Origin: an uncultured Muribaculaceae bacterium
GTDB lineage: Bacteria > Bacteroidota > Bacteroidia > Bacteroidales > Muribaculaceae
Length of the DNA: 26,368 nt
Assembly: GCA_910583775.1 (NCBI GenBank)
Contig: CAJTYD010000039.1
Coordinates: 1 to 26,368, forward strand
Direction: 5' to 3'
Shown: positions 17,303 through 22,979 of the stretch, in pieces
How the letters are laid out: each line of letters starts with the position of its first letter
How positions within the stretch are numbered: the first letter of the stretch is position 1
The notes under the pieces: model-generated
Databases searched by the model: none
The model's input: only the letters and a program-made list of their open reading frames with translations
What the model was told of the DNA's origin: nothing
Position numbers and translations under genes: made by a program

Positions 17303-18709
17303 TTATTTAATTTTATCTGTATATTTGTTAATAGCCTTATATGCATAATTCATCCACCTGAAGAATTTATTAGTGTGGGTGTTGTCTGAATCTTTATTGC
17401 TTGCCTTGATCATTTCAAGCAAATAATAAGACTCGTCTTTCGCATTTAGGGAAAAATCTGAAATCCAGTTTGACAGATCTGCCTTTCTATTATAGGGATC
17501 GGCTATGTTTATCGGATCGAAACCTCTGGAATTATCTTTAAGTTCTTCATACCATTTGGCGAATCTAATTAGAAAAGCCCGCAGGTTTGTGAAATCCTTG
17601 TCATTGTAAAATCCGGACTCGAAACCTCGATTCTTGGAAAGAGGGAACTGTTTCTCGTCAGGAAGTATATGTACCAGACGTGACAATATAGTCATATCAG
17701 CTACAGCCTTGACGACATCACTGTATGAATCACCGAGTTTGGAGAAAGTAAGTTTTTCACAATCCTCTTTGATGGAACGAGACAACGCCTGAGTTTTTTC
17801 CGGACGTTCTTCAGGCTTTCCAAGAAAATCAAAAAGTGCAGTCGCCGCAACAAGTTCAATGAAATGTGCAGTGTCTTCCTGTTTGCTCTCATCGTTCGGA
17901 TATATTTTTTTCACTTTCTGCTCTCCGACATAATATATATAGTCCGATTCGATGTTATTTTCATAATATGCCAGAGCGGATTTGGCTTTTGTAAGGAAAT
18001 TGGATGAATCGATGTCACTGCCTGTTGTGGCGGGATCCTCGAGAGAATAATAAGGCAATACCGTTACAGCTCCCATTACCGTATTCTTTACAATGGGGAA
18101 ATCATTGGTCTGCCGGATTTTCTTTTCAAGTATGGGGTATCCGGATGCTCCGGTACCTCCGAAAATCGAGCTTATGATAAAGACGCGGTCTTCTTGCTGA
18201 AACGCATTGCAGAAAGTCTTATACCAGTTCGCTCCTTTGATCTTTTCTCCAAGAACAACGGTTCCGACATTGGGACTCCCCTTGAAGCCAACGGAAAGAC
18301 TATTGTCAAGATTATCCTGTGAAAAGAGTGTCTGGACGAGATAGTTGTTGATATCGCCTGAATTAAGTTTTCCTATATTCAGATATTGGCCAAATGGTTT
18401 TTTCTCTGCGATTGGATCCGAATAGTCGTTTTGCTGTCCCTTTAGTTTGGATATGTCGGTTATGTCGGTATAAAAGAAACCGTTGGCGGGTGGCTGCTTT
18501 ATTCCTTCATATATGCTCTTATGCAGACTTTCGTATTCATTGGTGAGGTTTTGAAGATTACGCTTTTCCTCTAAATCTATGTGTGGGTCGATCAGGACCG
18601 GAACGATTGAAAAACCTTTTGCATCCATTCCTGCAGCCAATAACATGGTAACAGACTTCATGACTCGGAGGCCTGTGCCTCCGATGCAGAATAAGAAAAC
18701 CTTTTTCAT
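17303..18709 (-). CDS. Tubulin/FtsZ-superfamily-like GTPase (Tubulin_2-like)
   Basis: The 468-residue protein opens with a Rossmann-like strand and glycine loop, KVFLFCIGGTGLRVMKSVTML (IGGTG at 9-13). The tubulin signature loop occurs as ISSIFGGTGASGYPILEKKIR (GGTGASG at 184-190), equivalent to GGGTG(S/T)G of FtsZ and tubulin. The region between is longer than in FtsZ, and the C-terminal half is poorly recognisable, as in the Tubulin_2 and FtsZ-like families outside cell division. No membrane segment is seen. It starts 2 bases after the three-helix membrane protein gene and ends 3 bases before the Hsp70-like gene. A tubulin-like and an actin-like nucleotidase in one operon is unusual. Polymerisation is an inference; only the nucleotide-binding motifs are seen. 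Confidence 0.8.
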   Translation of the reverse strand: MKKVFLFCIGGTGLRVMKSVTMLLAAGMDAKGFSIVPVLIDPHIDLEEKRNLQNLTNEYESLHKSIYEGIKQPPANGFFYTDITDISKLKGQQNDYSDPIAEKKPFGQYLNIGKLNSGDINNYLVQTLFSQDNLDNSLSVGFKGSPNVGTVVLGEKIKGANWYKTFCNAFQQEDRVFIISSIFGGTGASGYPILEKKIRQTNDFPIVKNTVMGAVTVLPYYSLEDPATTGSDIDSSNFLTKAKSALAYYENNIESDYIYYVGEQKVKKIYPNDESKQEDTAHFIELVAATALFDFLGKPEERPEKTQALSRSIKEDCEKLTFSKLGDSYSDVVKAVADMTILSRLVHILPDEKQFPLSKNRGFESGFYNDKDFTNLRAFLIRFAKWYEELKDNSRGFDPINIADPYNRKADLSNWISDFSLNAKDESYYLLEMIKASNKDSDNTHTNKFFRWMNYAYKAINKYTDKIK

Positions 18710-18711
18710 AA

Positions 18712-19155
18712 TCAGAATTTGAGAAACTTATAGGCGTTGGTGCGACCGAAGTTGCACCAGCACAATGAAGTTAAAAAATAAAATGCCAAACAATAAAGGG
18801 AATTATTTAAGGCACACATCCAATATAAGGAAGTGTATTCTGGTTTTAATTTAATGTCTATACTACAGTATTCCAATATGAGCGTTATGACAAATGTCGA
18901 AAAGATTGCTATAAAAAACCACAAGCTCCAATATTTAATTTTGTAGTGACGTCCGGGCGAATTGTTGTACCCGGTGTAGTAATAAGCTGCTAACCCTATT
19001 CCAATTAAGGCAGATAAAAGTAAAAGAAATAAAGAAATATCATCAAGTTTTTGCCAAAATTGATTTGCCTGGTTTCTTAGCTGATCATTCTCAGCGAAGT
19101 TCTGCAGGAATTTCCCCTTTGTAGGTAATAGGAAAAATAATTTGATTATGCCCAT
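18712..19155 (-). CDS. Small three-helix membrane protein of the stator operon
   Basis: The 147-residue protein is of no family I recognise. It has a short basic N-terminus and three strongly hydrophobic stretches: about residues 41-61 (ISLFLLLLSALIGIGLAAYYY), 76-93 (SLWFFIAIFSTFVITLIL) and 110-133 (WMCALNNSLYCLAFYFLTSLCWCN). A Gln/Asn-rich amphipathic segment precedes the first helix (NDQLRNQANQFWQKLDD). The gene lies 20 bases after the vWA-like lipoprotein gene and 2 bases before the tubulin-like gene, so it is clearly part of the operon. A plausible role is an inner-membrane adaptor linking the envelope sensor with the cytoplasmic nucleotidases; nothing in the sequence shows this directly. 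Confidence 0.7.
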   Translation of the reverse strand: MGIIKLFFLLPTKGKFLQNFAENDQLRNQANQFWQKLDDISLFLLLLSALIGIGLAAYYYTGYNNSPGRHYKIKYWSLWFFIAIFSTFVITLILEYCSIDIKLKPEYTSLYWMCALNNSLYCLAFYFLTSLCWCNFGRTNAYKFLKF

Positions 19156-19175
19156 ATTTGTTTTAAAATAAATTA

Positions 19176-20474
19176 TTATTGATAGGATGAAACGAGGATC
19201 CGTACAGGTGTTTCATCTGACGTATTGAGACGTGCGTTGAAACATCCCAGGATGAATTTATCAAATGAGAAGGAGCCGGCGAGATCATTTTCATCAGGAG
19301 TTGAGATAAGGTTTGTGAAAATATTTTTATATCTGCCATCAAATGGTTTATTGGTAAATGACCATTCGATTACTTCATCGTCAAGGGGAATATCATATAG
19401 TTTGACAAGAAAGTCTGCATAAGACAGGCGTTTGAATTCTCTCTTATATGAGTGGTCATCCACAAGGTGTCCCTCACTGGTAAGAGGCTGAACGTCTAAA
19501 GACGATCCATTTAAGGCTTTTACAGTTAGACAATCTTTCAGTATGTCGCCATCAACGGCCGACCAAGGATATCCTGTCATGTCGATACGAAGAATGAAAG
19601 AGCAGGTATCGGATACTTCTGGATCGAAGGTGGTGATAAGGTTTTTGGGATAATCCGGACTGAGAACCCCGTTCTTGACCTCAAGAATAGAATAAGAGGG
19701 GGTACGATAGTTCATAGCCATATCTCCGGATTCTATATATGAATCGGTAACCTCACACCAGCGGGAAATATCATTGCGAATGGCCGCGGCATTCTCGGAA
19801 TTGCCGATAATAATAAAATAATATGGCGAATTAGCCTCCGCAATAGATCCATCCGGGTTTAAGAACTCGGAGGAGGCACATACGAATGATATGGAAAAAT
19901 TGGGATGCATTCCCACTACGTTGCGGATTTGTGTTTGATACTGTGCGAGTTGAGGAGCTGCATCCTCTCCCATGGGGCTGTATTTCATATCAGAAACCAA
20001 TATGGCGACTTCGTTTTTTGTAGTGTCCATATTCTCCATGATGTTATAAAGCATATCAGGAATGTGAGTTGAAGAATTAGACACGAAGTCACCGGTATTC
20101 ATTTTGGTTCGAAAATCTCCTAAGAAATAGGTTTGGTCTATGTCGCCTCCGTTAGACATAGTGTTGACAACGCCTGAAGTTATAGGCCCAAGTCCAGAGA
20201 AAACAGACCAAACGGTTCTCTTAAAGTTATTGGCCTGATTAGCTCTGAAGAAGCCATTCATGCTTCCGGATGTCTCTATGTAAAGTTTGGCAGACTCAGG
20301 CTCCTTGGGAGAGAATAATGTAATGGTGGTATCGAGAGGCATCCCGTCATCATCGAAATTAGGGTCGTTTATAGAATTCACTTTACGACCACAGGATATA
20401 GCCGAAATAATCAGGGACAGACAAACTAAAATTGAAAGGATGACAAGTAAAGGGAAAATTTTTGTCTTGTGCAT
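19176..20474 (-). CDS. vWA-like envelope lipoprotein, first gene of the stator operon
   Basis: The 432-residue protein starts with a signal segment (residues 5-27, hydrophobic) ending in SAIS-C28, an acceptable lipobox, so it is probably a lipoprotein outside the inner membrane. Residues about 62-240 resemble a von Willebrand factor A domain. AKLYIETSGSMNGFF (66-72 IETSGSM) sits where the MIDAS motif DxSxS belongs, with Glu replacing the first Asp. SSTHIPDML offers the second-motif Thr, and VAILVSDMKYSP the third-motif Asp at 162. The C-terminal 190 residues look beta-rich and are unassigned. Being first in the operon and outermost in topology, it may sense an envelope event or bind a ligand and report to the membrane and cytoplasmic components. 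The vWA call is by motif only. Confidence 0.72.
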   Translation of the reverse strand: MHKTKIFPLLVILSILVCLSLIISAISCGRKVNSINDPNFDDDGMPLDTTITLFSPKEPESAKLYIETSGSMNGFFRANQANNFKRTVWSVFSGLGPITSGVVNTMSNGGDIDQTYFLGDFRTKMNTGDFVSNSSTHIPDMLYNIMENMDTTKNEVAILVSDMKYSPMGEDAAPQLAQYQTQIRNVVGMHPNFSISFVCASSEFLNPDGSIAEANSPYYFIIIGNSENAAAIRNDISRWCEVTDSYIESGDMAMNYRTPSYSILEVKNGVLSPDYPKNLITTFDPEVSDTCSFILRIDMTGYPWSAVDGDILKDCLTVKALNGSSLDVQPLTSEGHLVDDHSYKREFKRLSYADFLVKLYDIPLDDEVIEWSFTNKPFDGRYKNIFTNLISTPDENDLAGSFSFDKFILGCFNARLNTSDETPVRILVSSYQ

Positions 20475-20490
20475 AGAGAGTTAATTGTTT

Positions 20491-20510
20491 GTCCATGACC
20501 CTCTATGGAC
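20491..20510. promoter_or_regulatory. Short hairpin just upstream of the stator operon start codon
   Basis: GTCCAT (20491-20496) and ATGGAC (20505-20510) are a perfect 6-bp inverted repeat with an 8-base loop, 17 bases upstream of the first ATG of the operon on the minus strand. It could affect translation initiation of the vWA-like gene. It also overlaps the start of the divergent small ORF at 20505. Weak evidence. Confidence 0.3.
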
Positions 20511-20723
20511 TTGTTTAAAATAAAAAGCGCAGGATCCGTATCGTTGCTCGTCCTGCTAATCTGTGGCTGTGGCTGCCGTCACTTCGTAGAACGAGTAACG
20601 CAGAGCCTACGCCGTATGATGGGATACACCAAAGGGGACATACCTAAAAGGTATAATCCGCCTAAGGGTATTTTAACCATACCCGAGACATCTACCGTTA
20701 CTTCATTCTTGACGAAGTTTTGA
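20505..20723 (+). CDS. Possible small lipoprotein, divergent from the stator operon
   Basis: The 72-residue frame reads MDLFKIKSAGSVSLLVLLIC then GCGCRHF. That is a short basic start, a hydrophobic stretch and a lipobox-like LICGC, followed by a basic, Pro-containing tail. This would fit a small lipoprotein. No homologous family comes to mind. The ATG lies 30 bases from the divergent start of the vWA-like gene. A weak hairpin (ACTTC at 20700-20704, GAAGT at 20714-20718, then TTT) and the stem at 20754-20771 could end its transcript. It also lies antisense to the long leader predicted for the operon, so it may be a chance frame. Base composition is more GC-rich than the neighbouring DNA. Confidence 0.35.
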   Translation: MDLFKIKSAGSVSLLVLLICGCGCRHFVERVTQSLRRMMGYTKGDIPKRYNPPKGILTIPETSTVTSFLTKF

Positions 20724-20753
20724 AATTGCCACATTCCAGATTAGCCAAGAATC

Positions 20754-20771
20754 AAGCGTTGATAAACGCTT
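20754..20771 (+). terminator. Possible terminator hairpin downstream of the small ORF
   Basis: AAGCGTT (20754-20760), GATA loop, AACGCTT (20765-20771): a perfect 7-bp stem followed on the plus strand by TCATTATTT. It could end the small divergent ORF, or be a structural element of the minus-strand operon leader. Confidence 0.4.
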
Positions 20772-20837
20772 TCATTATTTAATGACCTTCCCTCCTTCCG
20801 GCTTCGTTGTAAGAAGTCTCACGGCGTAAGGTCAACG

Positions 20838-20868
20838 CAAAATTACTAAAAATATTTAAGAGTGCAAT
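20838..20868 (-). promoter_or_regulatory. Candidate promoter of the six-gene stator operon
   Basis: Read on the minus strand, ATTG (20868-20865) is followed after 19 bases by TAATTTTG (20845-20838), a perfect -7 TAnnTTTG with three of four -33 bases. Transcription would begin near 20831, leaving a leader of about 355 bases before the first ATG at 20474. The leader start contains an inverted repeat, AAGGTCA/TGACCTT, enclosing about 35 bases. Confidence 0.45.
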
Positions 20869-21024
20869 TTAATTGATAAAGAAATAGAATAGTATCATTA
20901 TTTTCAGATGCAGTGTTTACGAAATAAGTTTTTTGAAATTGTTAGATGAGACTTATTTCATCTCTGCATAGATTATAGATTAAGGTGACATGGCCGGTCA
21001 GAGGTTTCGTATTCCTGAAATAGG

Positions 21025-21174
21025 GCGATTTTGTAGGTTTTCGTGATTTTAAATCTTGCGGGGAATAATTAAATTATTGATATTATGGATGGTAAAGGTA
21101 TAATTGTAGATATGAGGATATTCATGAATGGCGACATAATCCTACTTCCGGCTTTTCTTGCGATATTCCTGTAG
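21025..21174 (+). pseudogene. Deletion relic of a DUF4143 ATPase gene (start joined in frame to end)
   Basis: The promoter region is nearly the same as that of the first ATPase: GCGATTTTGTAGGTTTTCGT and the following bases at 21025-21061 match 10328-10364 with one substitution. The start codon and first four codons (MRIF, ATG at 21112) also match. After TTC at 21121-21123 the sequence jumps to the last 47 bases of the gene: 21128-21174 against 11706-11752, 42 of 47 identical. Everything between, about 1.27 kb, is missing. The result is an open 20-codon frame, MRIF then MNGDIILLPAFLAIFL and TAG. The -7 element has decayed to TATTATGG. It shows that two copies of this gene once flanked the stator operon in direct orientation. 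Confidence 0.85.
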
Positions 21175-21200
21175 ATAGGTGACAATGCTTGGTGAATGTT

Positions 21201-21265
21201 ATAAAGTAAAATTTTGAACAGAAAAATATGTCGGATATGTTTTTCTGTTCAAAATTTTACTTTAT
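21201..21265. promoter_or_regulatory. Perfect 26-bp inverted repeat at the AbiE gene pair (probable operator)
   Basis: The arms at 21201-21226 (begins ATAAAGTAAAATTTTGAACA) and 21240-21265 are exact reverse complements, separated by 13 bases. A -7-like TTTATTTG at 21261-21268 overlaps the right arm. AbiEi-type antitoxins are known to bind inverted repeats in their own promoter, so this is a good candidate operator. An alternative is an attenuator or terminator stem. The ATG at 21228 falls inside the spacer, which argues for a later start of AbiEi. Confidence 0.75.
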
Positions 21266-21272
21266 TTGCATT

Positions 21273-21899
21273 GTGGATAGTCCATTGCTACAATTAGGAA
21301 ACATACCTGTCTCGGTAGCTACTTTGGAGTCTTTATTCCCCAATATCAAGGGTGGTAACCAGAAAGTCAGGATGCTTGAGCGTGACAGACAAATCATCAG
21401 GCTCAAGAGAGGTCTCTATGTATGTAGTCCGGAGGTGACTGGCGTCACCTTGTCTACGGAGTTGATTGCGAATCATCTTTACACTCCCTCGTATGTCTCT
21501 ATGTCGTCTGCCCTGCGCTATTATGGCCTGATACCGGAGGAGGTCTATGTCGTGCAATCCATGACCTTGAAACATTCGCGTGATTATGACACTCCAGTCG
21601 GCAGGTATGAATATATCCATATTTCCAAAGAAACGTTTTCTGTCGGGTTGTCGAATATCATAAAGGCGGACTATGCCTTCGTGATAGCAACGCCGGAAAA
21701 GGCATTGTGCGATCTGGTGGCTAACTCAGCAGGCGTGAATCTTCGTTATTCCAAAGAAGCGGCTCTTTATTTAGAGGAGGATATAAGAATGGATCTGAAT
21801 GATTTCAGGCAAATGAATCCGGCAATTTTGGATGCATACGCGAAAGTCGGGAAAAAGGGAGATTCTATCCGGACATTATTAAAATTATTGAAGCAATGA
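21273..21899 (+). CDS. abiEi: AbiEi-type antitoxin (type IV abortive-infection/TA, transcriptional repressor)
   Basis: The protein has an N-terminal winged-helix part (NIPVSVATLESLFPNIKGG, then QIIRLKRGLYVCSPEVTG). The AbiEi antitoxin core follows: IANHLYTPSYVSMSSALRYYGLIPE, the VYVVQSMTLKHSRDYDTPVGRYEYIHIS strand region and FVIATPEKALCDLV. AbiEi proteins repress their own operon and counter the AbiEii nucleotidyltransferase. I chose the GTG at 21273 (VDSPLLQLGN, 208 residues). The ATG at 21228 would add 15 unusual residues read through the 26-bp operator palindrome. The stop overlaps the start of AbiEii as ATGA, the usual coupling in this system. Family confident, start uncertain. Confidence 0.8.
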   Translation: MDSPLLQLGNIPVSVATLESLFPNIKGGNQKVRMLERDRQIIRLKRGLYVCSPEVTGVTLSTELIANHLYTPSYVSMSSALRYYGLIPEEVYVVQSMTLKHSRDYDTPVGRYEYIHISKETFSVGLSNIIKADYAFVIATPEKALCDLVANSAGVNLRYSKEAALYLEEDIRMDLNDFRQMNPAILDAYAKVGKKGDSIRTLLKLLKQ

Positions 21900-22402
21900 A
21901 AAATGATGTGTACGACAGTATGATAGCCGCATACGATTTGTCAACGGAACAACAAAAGCGGAATGCGATTTTCGAAGTTAACCAGCAGGTGATACTTGCC
22001 GGACTTCACAACGGAGGTTTCTTCGATGTCGCTTCGTTTTATGGAGGCACTTGCCTGAGGATCTTCCATGGTCTTCAACGGTTTTCGGAAGATATGGATT
22101 TCTCTCTTATAGCTCCTGATGACAATTTTGATTTCACGAAATATTTTCAGCCAATAATAGATGAATTTGCTATTGTGGGCAGGGACGTTGAGATAACAAA
22201 GAAAGACAAGAAGAATTTCGGGAAAGTGGAATCCGCATTTCTGAAGGACACCACCGATGTGTACGACGTATCATTCCATACAGATAAATCAATCAAAATA
22301 AAGATTGAAGTCGATACGCAGCCGCCGTTGAATTTCAGGACAGAACAGAAACTTCTTTTACAGCCGCACTCTTTCATGACACGATGCTTTACACGGCTTT
22401 AG
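21896..22402 (+). pseudogene. abiEii: AbiEii/AbiGii-type nucleotidyltransferase toxin, truncated
   Basis: The nucleotidyltransferase-like signature is clear: DVASFYGGTCLRIFHGLQRF followed by SEDMDFSLI, with the catalytic-type Asp residues of the GSxxxxxDxD fold in SEDMDFS. The frame stops at residue 168, right after LLLQPHSFMTRCFT. Intact family members run on for roughly 80-130 residues through a segment of the LPDLFAGKMHALLFR kind. After CFT come only two odd residues (RL), a TAG, and unrelated DNA, so the 3-prime end has been replaced. The start overlaps the antitoxin stop (ATGA). The toxin is probably inactive or altered; a short active form cannot be excluded. Confidence 0.7.
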
Positions 22403-22751
22403 AGGCCGCAGAGCATTGCCGCAAACAGCCTGCGCGTCAACCCTCAGCGCCCTCCAGAGCCAACGGCGATGACCTCTCTAAATTGAGGCAAAGTTCAAAA
22501 GCACAAGTCTTTGCGGTAAAACCTCGGCGGGCCCTCTGCTTCTTTGCGGGATGATTAAAAAAGTTGAGAATAAAGAATTTGTAAATTAGAATTACATTGT
22601 CGTTCAGGTATTTAAACCTTCCGCAAAGGGGCAAGAGTGCCCGCAAAGGAATTATCCGCAAAGTTTTTAGCTTATTGTCAACCGAATTGTCATATTCTTT
22701 GTTCCGGTTGATACTTCTACTTTTTAGGTCCGGTACAAAATGGAGGTGTTT
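22403..22751. other. Decayed intergenic DNA with CTTTGCGG/CCGCAAAG repeats
   Basis: No gene is visible; the open frames here are unconvincing. The octamer CTTTGCGG occurs at 22509-22516 and 22542-22549. Its reverse complement CCGCAAAG occurs at 22621-22628, 22641-22648 and 22656-22663. This looks like remnants of a small dispersed repeat that replaced the end of the AbiEii gene. Confidence 0.4.
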
Positions 22752-22836
22752 TTATAGGAAAACGCAGTAAATATGGGTGTCAAATTATAGGAAAACGCAG
22801 TAATTTTATTAAAATATTTTAGGTAAAATGCAGTAA
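22752..22836 (+). repeat. Three 33-bp-phased repeats upstream of the second ATPase
   Basis: TTATAGGAAAACGCAGTAA occurs at 22752-22770 and exactly again at 22785-22803. A third, diverged copy, TTTTAGGTAAAATGCAGTAA, is at 22817-22836. Repeat ends fall at 22770, 22803 and 22836, a strict 33-base period. The first ATPase has different repeats with the same period. On opposite strands the two families share a core like TGCG-(A)-TTTT. Probably binding sites for a regulator, perhaps the ATPase itself. Confidence 0.8.
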
Positions 22837-22852
22837 TAATAAAATTAATTTG

Positions 22853-22860
22853 TATATTTG
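22853..22860 (+). promoter_or_regulatory. -7 promoter element of the second ATPase
   Basis: TATATTTG matches the Bacteroidetes -7 consensus TAnnTTTG. No clear TTTG is seen 19-21 bases upstream. The third repeat copy (22817-22836) lies there instead, which suggests activator-dependent or repressed transcription. The start would be near 22866, giving a leader of about 114 bases. Confidence 0.5.
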
Positions 22861-22885
22861 CCATAATAAAGCTTTAGCAATGAAG

Positions 22886-22973
22886 TTGTTTAAACTAATG
22901 GATGGGATAAAAAGAATAATATAGAGTTTAAACATCTTCAGCAATTTCTGTAAGCGTAAATTAGTTTAAACAA
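22886..22973. promoter_or_regulatory. Three GTTTAAAC palindromes at exact 38-bp spacing in the ATPase leader
   Basis: GTTTAAAC lies at 22888-22895, 22926-22933 and 22964-22971, each 38 bases from the next. The outer two are enlarged into a perfect 14-bp inverted repeat, TTGTTTAAACTAAT at 22886 and ATTAGTTTAAACAA at 22960. The last ends 6 bases before the ATG at 22980. A 14-codon frame from the ATG at 22880 to the TAG at 22922-22924 also lies here and could be a leader peptide. Confidence 0.65.
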
Positions 22974-22979
22974 TTACTT

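Larger units (their letters stand above)
20724..21024. other. Intergenic DNA with nested hairpins upstream of the stator operon
   Basis: No gene is visible. The left part would be the operon leader. The right part has a nested inverted repeat: ATGCAG (20908-20913) with CTGCAT (20964-20969), enclosing GAAATAAGT (20921-20929) and ACTTATTTC (20951-20959). It could be an operator or a terminator-like structure. The segment ends at the start of the ATPase relic. Confidence 0.45.

Noticed and set aside
20783..20833. Structured leader considered as a retron-type non-coding RNA
   Set aside because: There is no reverse transcriptase gene in the operon or nearby, and I could not identify conserved retron features.
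22437..22661. Minus-strand 74-codon frame downstream of AbiEii
   Set aside because: It crosses the decayed repeat region, has no start context and no motif, and its composition follows the CTTTGCGG repeats.
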